A DNA stretch of 64,000 bases, taken from contig JBNJGB010000034.1 of assembly GCA_051747385.1 (NCBI GenBank), positions 1 to 64,000 on the forward strand, given 5' to 3'. Position 1 is the first letter of the stretch. Every line of letters begins with the position of its first letter. This document shows, in pieces, positions 54,706 to 63,992 of the stretch. The position numbers were made by a program, and so were the translations under genes. This DNA comes from JBNJGB01 sp051747385. GTDB lineage: Bacteria > Myxococcota_A > UBA9042 > PHBI01 > JACKFB01. The notes under the pieces were generated by a model. That model saw only the letters and a list, made by a program, of their open reading frames with translations. It ran no database searches and was not told the origin of the DNA.

Positions 54706-56682
54706 GTGAGCACACCCTCCCGGGACGACCGCGGCGCCCGCCGGCGTGGCGCCCTCCTCGCCGCCTTCGCGGGCCTGTTCCTGGGCGCCGCCACCGCGGG
54801 CGGCCAGGGGAGCGCCGCCTGGCTCCCTCTCGTAGGCCGCGCCGACGCTCACGTCCCGCGCATCCCGCGCCTCGGCGCCATGGTCGCTCCGGGCGCCGGA
54901 CCCGCCGCCGCTGCGAGCCTGCGCCGCTTGGTGCCGCGCGTGGTGGCCCGTCGGGCCGAGCGCGCGTCGAGCGGGGCCTGGGACCGTGCGTTGCGCGATG
55001 CCCTGGGCGACGTGCCGGACGCCGTGCGGGCCGCCTACCGGACCCGCCCGAGGCCGGTGTTCACGGCCGGGCGGGCGCCGGGGCCCTCCGGTCACGTGGT
55101 CCTGCGCCGGGCGGCCGACGCCGTCCACCACGGCCTGCCGGCCTGGGAGCGCCGCGCCTCGGATCTCCGGGAGATGGAGGAACGCCTGGGGGAGGAGGGG
55201 CCCCGCCGAGCGGCACCGCCGCGGGTGCCGCGAGAGGACCTGCTCGCGGCCTGGCGCGACACGGCGGGGGCCGACGATCGGGTGGCCGCGTGGTCCACAC
55301 GCCTGGAAGAGCGTGCGCCGGTGCTGGTGGCCGCGGCGCGGCGGAGAGCACGGGAGCGGAGGCGTGACGCGCGCTTGCAGGCCCGCCTCGAGGTCGCCCT
55401 GGCCGTCGCCGCCCACGACCTGGCCCGGGATCTGGCTCATCGTCCGCGCACGGAGGGCCTGCTCGTGGACGAGGAGGGCTCGCATCTCTCGCCCGATCGG
55501 CTCTGGCAGCGTCCGTCGCCGCCCCCGACGCTCGCCGAGACGGAGGCGCTGCTGGAGGCGGCTGCAGAGGGCGCGGAGTCGCTGGACGCGTGGCTGGATG
55601 CGCGGCTGCCGCAGGCCGAGGGCTATCGGGCCCTGGCCCGGGCCGCGCGGCGCTACGGGGACATCTGCGACGCGGGCGGCTGGGAGCGGCTCGGGGTGCC
55701 GCGCTATCGCCGCCGGACGCGGTGGTCCGACGCGGGGCGAATCCGGGCCCTGGAGCGACGCCTGGCCGTGGAGGGCTTTTTCGAGGGGACCCCGGACGGG
55801 GTCTACGACGACGACACGGTCGACGCGGTGCGCGCCTACCAGGTGGCGCACCACCTGAAGGCCAGCGGCACGTTCGAGGCGGAGACGGCGCGGGCCCTGA
55901 ACGTCCCCTGCGAGGAGCGGCTGCGCACGCTGTGGCTCAACCTCCGGCGCTGGAGACACGTGGGGCGCACGGACGAGCGGACCTACGTGGAGGTCGTTCT
56001 GCCCGCCATGGAGCTCCGGTGGGTGGTGGACGGCGAGGTCCGGACGACGGAGCCGGTGGTCGTGGGCTCCGGGCGCCGCTACTACTGGTCCCGGGAGCGC
56101 GGCCGGCGCGTGTATCACCGGGCGACCCCGGTGCTGACCGACGCCATCTCCAACGTGGTGCTGAACCCCGAGTGGAACGTGCCGTCGCGGATCATCCGGC
56201 GGGAGATCCGCCCCCGGATGGAGGACGATCCCGGCTGGCTGGAGGCCCACGGCTATCGGATCGAGCACACCGCCGGCGGCCACGAGATGGTCGTCCAGGA
56301 GGCGGGGCCCGACAACGCCCTCGGGCGCGTGAAGCTCCTGTTCCCGAACGCCGAGAGCATCTACGTCCACGACACCGACGAGCCGGAGCTGTTCCGCCAC
56401 GCCGTGCGCGACTACAGCCACGGCTGCGTGCGCGTGGACGACGCCCTCGAGCTGGGCCTGGACGTCCTGGAGGAGGACATGCGGCGCCGGGGCCGCCCGT
56501 TCGACCTCGACCGGGTGCGGGAGCGCATGGACGAGGAGCCCCCCGAGACCCGCTGGTTCGCCCTGTCGGAGCCGGTCCCGGTGTTCTTCGAGTACCTCAC
56601 GGCGTCCGTGGACGAGCACGGGCGCGTGCGGTTCCACCCGGACATCTACGAGTACGACCGGCGGACCCTCGGCGACTCGTAG
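54706..56682 (+). CDS. L,D-transpeptidase, YcbB/LdtD type
   Basis: 658 residues from GTG 54706; GGAGGG is only 2 bases before it, so the start is not secure. A signal helix (RRRGALLAAFAGLFLGAATAGG) is followed by a roughly 300-residue Arg/Ala-rich helical domain, a peptidoglycan-binding repeat (RIRALERRLAVEGFFEGTPDGVYDDDTVDAVRAYQ in family position about 340-385) and the YkuD catalytic domain with HDTDE and the SHGCVRV motif, nucleophile Cys574. It makes 3-3 crosslinks or attaches lipoproteins to peptidoglycan in the periplasm. Length matches YcbB. Confidence 0.9.
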   Translation: MSTPSRDDRGARRRGALLAAFAGLFLGAATAGGQGSAAWLPLVGRADAHVPRIPRLGAMVAPGAGPAAAASLRRLVPRVVARRAERASSGAWDRALRDALGDVPDAVRAAYRTRPRPVFTAGRAPGPSGHVVLRRAADAVHHGLPAWERRASDLREMEERLGEEGPRRAAPPRVPREDLLAAWRDTAGADDRVAAWSTRLEERAPVLVAAARRRARERRRDARLQARLEVALAVAAHDLARDLAHRPRTEGLLVDEEGSHLSPDRLWQRPSPPPTLAETEALLEAAAEGAESLDAWLDARLPQAEGYRALARAARRYGDICDAGGWERLGVPRYRRRTRWSDAGRIRALERRLAVEGFFEGTPDGVYDDDTVDAVRAYQVAHHLKASGTFEAETARALNVPCEERLRTLWLNLRRWRHVGRTDERTYVEVVLPAMELRWVVDGEVRTTEPVVVGSGRRYYWSRERGRRVYHRATPVLTDAISNVVLNPEWNVPSRIIRREIRPRMEDDPGWLEAHGYRIEHTAGGHEMVVQEAGPDNALGRVKLLFPNAESIYVHDTDEPELFRHAVRDYSHGCVRVDDALELGLDVLEEDMRRRGRPFDLDRVRERMDEEPPETRWFALSEPVPVFFEYLTASVDEHGRVRFHPDIYEYDRRTLGDS

Positions 56683-56768
56683 AGCGCCGAACGGGACCGC
56701 GGACCGCGGGTCTGCGAGCGATCTCCGAGTGGATCGGCCAGGCGCGGAGCGCCGACTCCGGGTCCCGA

Positions 56769-56788
56769 GCCATGCCATGAGGCATGGC
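56769..56788 (+). terminator. Hairpin between convergent genes
   Basis: GCCATGCC (56769-56776), loop ATGA, GGCATGGC (56781-56788), a perfect 8-bp stem about 85 bases after the transpeptidase gene. No T-run. Confidence 0.45.
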
Positions 56789-56897
56789 GCAGCGGTCCCG
56801 GAAGGCCGAGGCGCCGGAGATCGCCGCTAGCCCAACGGGAGCGGTCCTGTTTGGTGCTCTAGCGACGACCGGCGAGGACGCAGCGAGGTGGCAGGCC

Positions 56898-57443
56898 CTA
56901 CTCGGCGTTCTTCGAAGCGGGGACCGGCTCCACCAGGCGACGGACCTCCACCTCGAGGGTCCCGGCGCGGGCCAGGTCGAACTCGTCGCTGCGCCAGGCG
57001 ACCCGACCCTCCCGGTCGAGGAGGACCAGGGACGGGACGACGCCCTCGGGGTTCCAGGCCTCGGCGATGGACCCGTCGTCGATCACCACCCGCGCGCCGA
57101 GGGCCCGGCGGTCGACCTCGCGTTGGACACGGTCCAGGTGGGACCGCGCGTCAAGGCTGACGGCGAGCACGTGGAGGCCGAAGTCGGCGTAGGCGGCGTG
57201 GAGCGCCCCTGCGAACCGCAGGGCGTCCCCGCAGGGCTCGCAGTCGGTCGTCCAGAAGGCGAGCAGCAGCACGTCGCGGCCTACGTGCTCGGACAGGGTC
57301 AGCGGCCTTCCGGACAGGTCGGCGAGCGTGGATCGCTCGGCCGTCGTCGCCTCGTCCACCCGTGGACGTGGACGCGCCCCTCCGCACGCGGGGAGCAGGG
57401 CGGAGAACAGCACTGCGGCGGAGGCGATGGCGGCGGCGCGCAT
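56898..57443 (-). CDS. TlpA-like thioredoxin-fold lipoprotein
   Basis: 181 residues, GAGGG before the ATG. The signal peptide ends in a lipobox (ALLPAC, Cys20). The thioredoxin fold carries LLAFWTTDCEPCGDALRF with redox Cys68 and Cys71 (C-x-x-C, here CEPC) and GVVPSLVLLDREGRV with the cis-Pro. A TlpA/ResA-type membrane-anchored periplasmic disulfide reductase or cytochrome c maturation helper. Element copy 5 lies in its promoter region. Confidence 0.88.
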   Translation of the reverse strand: MRAAAIASAAVLFSALLPACGGARPRPRVDEATTAERSTLADLSGRPLTLSEHVGRDVLLLAFWTTDCEPCGDALRFAGALHAAYADFGLHVLAVSLDARSHLDRVQREVDRRALGARVVIDDGSIAEAWNPEGVVPSLVLLDREGRVAWRSDEFDLARAGTLEVEVRRLVEPVPASKNAE

Positions 57444-57520
57444 GAATCCCTCGTCGGCCCGTTCGTCGGGAAAGGTGACACGGGCCCGACTCTGCAACAA
57501 CCCTACCTGGGCGGGTCGGC

Positions 57521-57687
57521 AGGGCGGTCGCAAAGTCGACCGCCCTCCCTTGCCCTTGCCCTTGCCCTTGCCCTTGCCCTTGCCTGCTCTCGAACGCGCA
57601 GAATCCATCGTTTCCGAGCGGATACATTCCGGCGCCGGGCGCCGTACCGCCGCGCGGCCCTCACTTGTCCGACTTTGCGATTGCCCT
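57521..57687 (+). mobile_element. MITE-like element, copy 5
   Basis: 167 bp, the longest copy. Left hairpin intact, right end CGACTTTGCGATTGCCCT, and the longest clean hexamer run (five CCCTTG units at 57546-57575). The flanks GGGCGGGTCGGC (57509-57520) and GGGCGGGTCGGG (57688-57699) match at 11 of 12. It lies in the divergent region between the TlpA-like gene and the HEAT-repeat gene. Confidence 0.82.
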
Positions 57688-57782
57688 GGGCGGGTCGGGC
57701 GTTTGACGGGGCTCGGGGCCGCTGCGAAGATTCGCCGGAGGCCCGGGGACGGGGCCCTCTCACCACGCGCAGAGGCGGCTCG

Positions 57783-60734
57783 ATGACGAGGTTCATTCCG
57801 ATGGCGCTCCTGGGAGCCGGGCTCCTGGTGGCGCCGGTCGTGCAGGCCCAGGACGAACCACCGGCGCAGGAGACGCCGGCAGACGCGAGCCCCGAGACGC
57901 CGCCGGAGGGTGACGAGGCCGCCGAGGAGGAGGCGGAGGCGCCGCCCGAGGGGGAGGGCGACGACCCGAAGGAGGAGGCCGCCGAGGAGGAGGCGCCCGA
58001 GCAGGCCGGGCCGTCGCCGCGAGAGCAGGCCGCGCGCCGGGTGCGGACCATGGCCATGAGCCTCCGCGAGATGACGCAGCCCGATGCGCGCCGAATCCGG
58101 AACACCGCCGACGAGATGGCGGCCGTGGGCGCCGACGGGGTCTCCGCGCTCGTGGACCTGCTCACCGATCCCGTGCCGGCCGTGCGGCTGGCCGTGGTGA
58201 AGGCCCTCGGGACGTTGAAGCCGGACGGCGTGCTCGCGTCCCTGGTGGCCCGCCTCGGCGACGAGCGGGTCCCGGTCGTGCTGGCGGCGGTCGAGGCCGT
58301 GAGCCGCTACGAGAGCGACTTCGCCACGCGGGCCCTGTCGCGGTGGCTCGGCCACCCGTCGGAGGAGGTCCGCGACGCGGTGATGGAGGCCCTCGCCGAG
58401 CGCGACGAGGCCCAGGTCCGCGGTGTGGTCCGCAAGCAGCTGGAGAACCCTCCGCCGGAGGTCGGGGCCGGGCCGTTCCTCGTGGCCCTGGGCCGCTTCC
58501 CGGACAGGCGGACCCGGCGGGACCTCTTCGAGGCCCTGGAGGATCCGGACAAGGCACCGCACGCGCTGCGAGGGCTCGCCCACTACGGCCCCCGCGCTGC
58601 GCGCCGCCTTGCCCGGTGGGTCGAACTCCACCCCGAGCGGGAGGTGGCCCACCAGGCGGTGCAGGTCCTCGTGGACTGGGGCGAGAAGGGCTCCCGCCAG
58701 CTCGAGCGGGTGATCGCCGATCTGCCGCTGGACCTCGTGCGTACGGCTGTGCGGGCCTGGACCACGGCGGATCCGGAGGGCGCGGCCGAGCGGGTCACGG
58801 AGCTGACGGACCACCGGGACGCCGAGGTGCGGATCGCGGCCCTGGAGGTCATCCGCGACGTGGAGGGGGCCGACCCGAAGGAGCACCTGGGCGACAACCT
58901 CCGCCACCGGGACGAGCGCGTCCAGATCCTGGCCGCCCGCTCCGTGCGCGAGGTGGGGCAAGACGAGGAGGTGGAGGACGCCCTCATCGACCGCTATCGG
59001 GAGGTGGCGCGCCGCCGGACCGAGGACGACGCCGGGATGCGCCAGGCCCTGCTCCGCTCCCTGGGGCAGGTGGGCCGCGACGACGCGGTCCCGGAGCTGG
59101 TCCAGGCCATCGGCCACGACGATGAGGCGGAGGCGGCGCTGGAGGCCCTCGGCGCCGTGGGGGAGCGGGCCATCGACTCCCTTTTGTTCGTCATCAAGAC
59201 AGGCGACCCCGTGCGGACGCCTCTGGCCGTCAAGGCCCTGGGGAATGCGGGGAAGCCGGCGGTCGAGCCCCTCATGAAGCTCCTGGTGCACGGGCGGAGG
59301 GCGGTCCGGAACACCGCGCGGCAGGCCCTGGCGAAGATCGGCGACGCGTCCATCGTGCCGCAGGTCGTCCAGATGATCCTCGATCCGGACACGCCGGGGC
59401 GGGCTCAGCTCCTGGCGCTCCTCGGCGCGCTGTACGGTGACGAGAGCTTCCGGGCCCTGGAGCGCTTCGCCCTGGAGAGCACGGAGCATCGCATCCGGCT
59501 GGGCGCGGTGAACGTCCTTTCCCAGGCCCCGGACCCGCGGGTCCTGCCCGTGCTGCGGAACGTGGCCGAGTCGGACGACAAGGCCGATGTGCGCCACCTG
59601 GCCGTCGAGGGCCTCGTCTGGCACGGAGACCAGGAGGCCGTGCCCCTGCTCATCGACCTCCTGGGCCACGAGAGGGTGCCCATCCGGCTCACCGCGGCTC
59701 GCGGCCTGGGCTACCTGGCGCGGCCCGAGCACGTCCCCGACATCGCCCCGCAGATGAGCACCCCGCGCGACGAGGTCATCACGGCCGTGCGCCGCTGCCT
59801 CCAGCGCATCACCTTCCGCACGGACCTGGAGGAGGCGGATCAGTTCGAGGACTGGTTCGAGGAGTGGGAGGATCGGAGCCGCCGCATCGGCCCGCTGAAG
59901 GGCGCGGAGATGGCCCTGGGCGACGGGACGGTGTTGCACTACGCGCTGGGCGGCGACGGGCGCCCCCTGCTGGTGCTCCCGGGGGGGCCGGACCTGTCGT
60001 ACGACTACCTGCGGCCGGCCCTGGACCGGCTGATGGAGGAGCACCTCCTCATCTTCGTGGACCTGCCCGGTCGTGGGCGATCCACCGCTCCGAAGGTGGA
60101 CGGTGTGCGGCTCGGCGTGGCCCACGACGTGCAGTCCGTGGCCACGATGCTCGTGCGTCTCAACCTGCGGGAGGTGGACGTGTACGGCCACGGCTGGGGC
60201 GCCATGGTGGCCGCTCGCCTGGCGGACAAGCACGGCAAGCTGGTGAGGCGCGTCGTGCTGGACAACTCGCCGATGCCCACGCTTCTGGGTTGGACGGGAC
60301 GCATCGACGCCACGGCGGCGGCGATCCCCGAGCCCTGGAAGTCGGACCTGCCCGTGTTCGAGGAGCAGGCGCGCCGCTTCCAGCCCGAGGTGCGCGACCA
60401 GTACCTGGCGTGGGCGCTCATGACCGGCGCCGTGGCCAAGGTACGGAAGCTGGTGGACGTGGTCCCGCGTATCCGCACGCGTCCGGAGGTCCGCTCGGAC
60501 ATCATCGGCGGCATGGGGGCCTTCGACCTGCGGGATGCCTACACACGCCTGGCGAAGAAGACGCTGCTCCTGTACGGCGAGGAGACCCCGCTACCGGAGG
60601 AGACCGAGGCCTGGCGACAGGACCTGGCGTCCCACGACGAGGTGAGCCTCGAGATTCTGTCGGGGGCCGGCTACCTGCCGTTCCACGAGCGGACCGGGCG
60701 GTGGCACGAGGTGGTCGAGAAGTTCCTGGAGTAG
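57783..60734 (+). CDS. HEAT-repeat protein fused to catalytically dead alpha/beta-hydrolase domain
   Basis: 983 residues. Signal peptide to about residue 22 (PVVQAQ), an acidic Pro/Glu-rich linker to about 80, then roughly 18 HEAT-like helix pairs (VSALVDLLTDPVPAVRLAVVK, and so on) to about 700. The last 260 residues have a proline-iminopeptidase-like alpha/beta-hydrolase layout (LLVLPGGPDLSYDYLRP, LIFVDLPGRGRSTAP). However, the nucleophile elbow reads YGHGWGAM with Gly804 where Ser is normal, the acid position has Thr935 (YGEETP) and the His position has Tyr964 (GAGYLP). It is therefore probably a binding or scaffold domain. Start ATG 57783; the long upstream frame is not protein-like. Confidence 0.82.
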   Translation: MTRFIPMALLGAGLLVAPVVQAQDEPPAQETPADASPETPPEGDEAAEEEAEAPPEGEGDDPKEEAAEEEAPEQAGPSPREQAARRVRTMAMSLREMTQPDARRIRNTADEMAAVGADGVSALVDLLTDPVPAVRLAVVKALGTLKPDGVLASLVARLGDERVPVVLAAVEAVSRYESDFATRALSRWLGHPSEEVRDAVMEALAERDEAQVRGVVRKQLENPPPEVGAGPFLVALGRFPDRRTRRDLFEALEDPDKAPHALRGLAHYGPRAARRLARWVELHPEREVAHQAVQVLVDWGEKGSRQLERVIADLPLDLVRTAVRAWTTADPEGAAERVTELTDHRDAEVRIAALEVIRDVEGADPKEHLGDNLRHRDERVQILAARSVREVGQDEEVEDALIDRYREVARRRTEDDAGMRQALLRSLGQVGRDDAVPELVQAIGHDDEAEAALEALGAVGERAIDSLLFVIKTGDPVRTPLAVKALGNAGKPAVEPLMKLLVHGRRAVRNTARQALAKIGDASIVPQVVQMILDPDTPGRAQLLALLGALYGDESFRALERFALESTEHRIRLGAVNVLSQAPDPRVLPVLRNVAESDDKADVRHLAVEGLVWHGDQEAVPLLIDLLGHERVPIRLTAARGLGYLARPEHVPDIAPQMSTPRDEVITAVRRCLQRITFRTDLEEADQFEDWFEEWEDRSRRIGPLKGAEMALGDGTVLHYALGGDGRPLLVLPGGPDLSYDYLRPALDRLMEEHLLIFVDLPGRGRSTAPKVDGVRLGVAHDVQSVATMLVRLNLREVDVYGHGWGAMVAARLADKHGKLVRRVVLDNSPMPTLLGWTGRIDATAAAIPEPWKSDLPVFEEQARRFQPEVRDQYLAWALMTGAVAKVRKLVDVVPRIRTRPEVRSDIIGGMGAFDLRDAYTRLAKKTLLLYGEETPLPEETEAWRQDLASHDEVSLEILSGAGYLPFHERTGRWHEVVEKFLE

Positions 60735-60779
60735 GACCGCGGTCCCCGGCTCACAGTTCGTCTCATCTCGCAAGACGAA

Positions 60780-60931
60780 GGGCTCGCGCAAAGACGCGAA
60801 GACGCAAAGGGAGGCGGCATTCTTCGGCCCGGTGTGCTCGCTGTTGGCATGCCGGTGACCCGATAGTCTCAGCTGAACCTGTGTGCGAGCGGTTCACTGG
60901 CCTTTGGGTCTTGGCGGCTTGGCGCGAGACC
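60780..60931. repeat. 152-bp unit with 31-bp inverted ends (AAGRCGC family)
   Basis: The left end (60780-60810) begins GGGCTCGCGCAAAGACGCG and the right end (60901-60931) is its inverted partner, 26 of 31 positions matching. Both ends are built from heptamers of the AAGRCGC type. The middle (60811-60900) shows no gene. There is no clear target duplication. Single ends of the same family occur at 16870 and 37298. It fills the gap between the convergent HEAT-repeat and radical-SAM genes. Confidence 0.65.
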
Positions 60932-60974
60932 GCGGCACCTCTGGATGTGTAGGACTGTGAGCCGTCCCCGGCGG

Positions 60975-63812
60975 TCAGACGGTGAGGCGGGCCGCCACCT
61001 CGGGGTCGGGGAGGTTCGCCCGGTCCAGGTGGTCGTGGTCGTCCACGTCGAGCCTCCGGTCCGGCGCAAGGAGGTCGAACACGCGGCCCTTGCGCAGGCC
61101 CCACAGGCCCGTCCGCGCACAGAAGAGGCCGTCGGGGCGCTCGCCGAGGCCGAACAGGCCGCGGGCCATGTCGTCCGGGCGCACGTGGCCTCCGGCGTCC
61201 AGGGCCACGCGATATCGGAGGACCGCCGTGTCCTCGGGCAGGCCCAGGAGGCCCGCCTCGGTCGGGGTGGGGACGCCCGCCTCGATGGACACGACGCCGT
61301 CCCGCACGTCGAGGATCTTCTCGCCGCGCTTCCGGACGACGACCACCTCCACGGGGTCGTCGCCCAGGGCCCGCTCCCGGGCGGCGCGCACGTCGTCCTC
61401 CGTCCACACGCCGGGCCGGGCCACCAGGTACTCGGCGAGCTTGGCCACGCGGGAGCATTTGGCGTCTCCGTCGCCCAGCCGGGCCGCGCCCAGCACGTGG
61501 AGGCCGGCGTCCGTCACCGCCTCCAGGCGCTCCACGAGGTCGGCGGGATCCGGAACGTCCAGGATCTTCACGTCCACCACCTCGGCCAGGCTCCGGATGC
61601 CCAGGGGCAGGGCGGGGCCGTAGGACAGCAGCGGCCGCGGCGAGAAGCCCTCGCTGTACTTCAGGGAGACGCCCGCCCGCCGCAGGATCCGCGGCAGGAT
61701 CCGGGTCAGGTCCAGCTGGCTGGTCATCGCGACCGTGCCGAGCTTGGTGAACACGAGCCGCACGCGCCACTCGCGACCCTGGTCGGGACGCACGGGGGGC
61801 AGCGTCGTGCCGTGCTTGTTCCGGCGGAGCGTGCGCCACGCCGCCGGCGGGTCCTCCTCGCTCCGCAGGCCCGGGGCCTCCCACGCGTCGAGGCGCTTCA
61901 GGAAGTCCAGGCGCTCCTCGCGCATGTCCGTGAGATCGCAGGCGACGCCGCAGTGGTAGCAGACCAGCTTGCGCTCGTCCGTCTCGGCGTCGGCCACGTT
62001 CGTGTGGTGGACCTGGGCGCCCACCGGCTTGCCGCACGGGGGCGACAGGCGATCCTTCATGGCCCGCTTCCACTCCTTGTAGAGGAACTTCGGGGCCAGG
62101 CCCACGTCCACGTGATCCCAGGGCAGGGCGGCGTCCACCGGGAGGGTCCCCAGGTAGCGCCACGGGTCGAGGCCCTCCTCGTCGATGGCCTCCATCCAGG
62201 CGTCCCAGTCCAGCAGCTCGTCCCAGCCGTCGAAGCGGCAGCCCTTCCGCCACGCCCGCTCGACCAGGTCCGCCACCCGGCGATCGCCGCGGGCCGCGAT
62301 GCCCTCGAGGAAGCTCACGCGCTGGTCGTGGTACTTCACGGACACGCGCCGGCTCCGCGCGAGGTCGCGGAGCATCCGCTGCTTGCGGCCGATCTCCTCC
62401 ATGGGATCCATGGCCGCCCACTGGAAGGGCGTGTGGGGCTTGGGCACGTGGCTCGACGCGCTCGCCGTGACGTCCACCTTCCGGCGGGAGTGGTGGCGCA
62501 GGCCGATGTCCCGGACCCGCGCCGCCGTCTCGACGATGCCCGCCACGTCCTCGTCGGCCTCCCCGGGCAGGCCGATCATGAAGTAGAGCTTCATCCTCGA
62601 CCAGCCGCGCGAGAAGACGCGCTCCGCGCTGGTGTCGATGTCCTGGTCGCTGACGTTCTTGTTGATGACGTCCCGCATCCGCTGGGTGCCCGCCTCGGGG
62701 GCGAACGTCAGGCCGGTGGCCTTGACGCTGGAGATCTCGTCCAGCAGGTCCTCCGCCAGGCCGTAAGCCCGTAGCGACGAGACCGACAGGCTCACCTTGC
62801 GCTCGCGCAGCTTCTCCATGACCCGCTTGATGAGCGGGCTGATGCAGGAGTAGTCGGCCGTGGAGAGGCTGGTCAGGGAGACCTCGTCGTAGCCCCCGTG
62901 GTCGATGGAGGCGAGGACCGTGTCGACGATCTGCCCGGGGTCGCGCTCCCGCACGGGACGATAGATCATCCCGGCCTGACAGAACCGGCAGCCCTCGGTG
63001 CAGCCGCGGGCGATCTCCACGGACACCCGGTCGAAGATGGCCTCCGCCGCGGGGACGGGCGACCGCGTCGGGAACGGGTATTCGTTGATGTCCTCCACGT
63101 GGGCTCGGCGGACGGGATACGGCCCCTCGCTCGCGGACTCGTCCACCACGAGCAGGTCGTTCCGCGGCTCCTCGCGGACCGCGTACAGGGCCGGGCAGTA
63201 CCACCCTCCCAGGTCGGCCAGGCGGCGGAGCACCTCGCGGCGGCCCACGCCCTCCTCGCGCCAGTCGGCGAGCAGGCGCAGGGTCCTCGGGAGGATGGCC
63301 TCGCCGTCGCCGATGAGGAACGCGTCCACGAAGGGCGCCATGGGCTCCGGGTGGGTCGCCACCGGGCCGCCGGCCACCACGAGGGGGTGTCGCTGGTCCC
63401 GATCCTCGCTTCGCAGGGGGAGGCCGGCCAGGTCGAGCATGTTCAGGACGTTGGTGTAGGTCATCTCGTACTGGAGCGAGAAGCCCACCACGTCGAAGTC
63501 CGTCAGGGGCCGCGCCGACTCGAGCGACAGGAGCGGCAGGCCCCGGGAGCGAAGCTCCGCCTCCATGTCCACCCAGGGAGCGAAGGCCCGCTCGCACGCC
63601 AGGTCCGCCTCCCCGTTGAGGAGGTTGTAGAGGATCTTCGTCCCCAGGTGGCTCATGCCGATGTCGTAGATGTCGGGGAAGGCGAGGCAGATCGTGCTGC
63701 GCACGCCCCCCCGGGACTTCACGACGCTCTGGTGCTCCCCGCCCAGGTAGCGGGCCGGCTTCTGCACCCGGTGGATGAAGTCGGCGTACGGATGCTGCTG
63801 CGCGCGCGTCAT
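60975..63812 (-). CDS. Fused B12-binding radical SAM protein and DUF2344 protein
   Basis: 945 residues; start ATG 63812 with GGGAGGTGG upstream. The N-terminal part (about 1-650) is the TIGR03960-type radical SAM protein: a B12-binding-like domain (GMSHLGTKILYNLLN, DFDVVGFSLQYEMTYTNVLNML) and the SAM cluster Cys271, Cys275, Cys278 in CTEGCRFC. A zinc-like CYHCGVAC segment links to the C-terminal part (about 710-945), the TIGR03936/DUF2344 domain (RVRLVFTKLGTVAMTSQLDL, LKYSEGFSPRP). The two are separate genes in some genomes; family members are often near rRNA or tRNA processing genes, so an RNA modification role is suspected but unproven. Confidence 0.88.
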   Translation of the reverse strand: MTRAQQHPYADFIHRVQKPARYLGGEHQSVVKSRGGVRSTICLAFPDIYDIGMSHLGTKILYNLLNGEADLACERAFAPWVDMEAELRSRGLPLLSLESARPLTDFDVVGFSLQYEMTYTNVLNMLDLAGLPLRSEDRDQRHPLVVAGGPVATHPEPMAPFVDAFLIGDGEAILPRTLRLLADWREEGVGRREVLRRLADLGGWYCPALYAVREEPRNDLLVVDESASEGPYPVRRAHVEDINEYPFPTRSPVPAAEAIFDRVSVEIARGCTEGCRFCQAGMIYRPVRERDPGQIVDTVLASIDHGGYDEVSLTSLSTADYSCISPLIKRVMEKLRERKVSLSVSSLRAYGLAEDLLDEISSVKATGLTFAPEAGTQRMRDVINKNVSDQDIDTSAERVFSRGWSRMKLYFMIGLPGEADEDVAGIVETAARVRDIGLRHHSRRKVDVTASASSHVPKPHTPFQWAAMDPMEEIGRKQRMLRDLARSRRVSVKYHDQRVSFLEGIAARGDRRVADLVERAWRKGCRFDGWDELLDWDAWMEAIDEEGLDPWRYLGTLPVDAALPWDHVDVGLAPKFLYKEWKRAMKDRLSPPCGKPVGAQVHHTNVADAETDERKLVCYHCGVACDLTDMREERLDFLKRLDAWEAPGLRSEEDPPAAWRTLRRNKHGTTLPPVRPDQGREWRVRLVFTKLGTVAMTSQLDLTRILPRILRRAGVSLKYSEGFSPRPLLSYGPALPLGIRSLAEVVDVKILDVPDPADLVERLEAVTDAGLHVLGAARLGDGDAKCSRVAKLAEYLVARPGVWTEDDVRAARERALGDDPVEVVVVRKRGEKILDVRDGVVSIEAGVPTPTEAGLLGLPEDTAVLRYRVALDAGGHVRPDDMARGLFGLGERPDGLFCARTGLWGLRKGRVFDLLAPDRRLDVDDHDHLDRANLPDPEVAARLTV

Positions 63813-63992
63813 GCGGCCACCTCCCCACGGGGCGGTTCGCGCCTCGGCGTGTCCCCGGAAGGGTCCAGAAATCACATTCGTCCAATCCCCGTCAATGAAT
63901 CCGGAGCGTCGCGGTCCGATTCCGCGGTCCCACGGGATTTGCCGACTGCTCGCGCCCGTGCTAGCGCTGGCCGGGTGTACCCGGAGGAACGC

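Noticed and set aside
57521..57546. Left-end hairpin of the elements as a plain rho-independent terminator
   Set aside because: It recurs as part of a 142-167 bp unit with target duplications, has no T-run, and is not consistently placed after a gene on the right strand.
57540..57580. CCCTTG hexamer run as a CRISPR array or stand-alone microsatellite
   Set aside because: Units are 6 bases without spacers, and the run always lies at the same place inside the larger element with inverted ends.
56784..57782. A 330-residue N-terminal extension of the HEAT-repeat protein
   Set aside because: It runs antisense through the TlpA-like gene and element copy 5, while a signal peptide begins at ATG 57783.
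63813..63895. TTGACG upstream of the radical-SAM gene as part of a promoter
   Set aside because: The -10 position 16-18 bases away matches the consensus too poorly to report.
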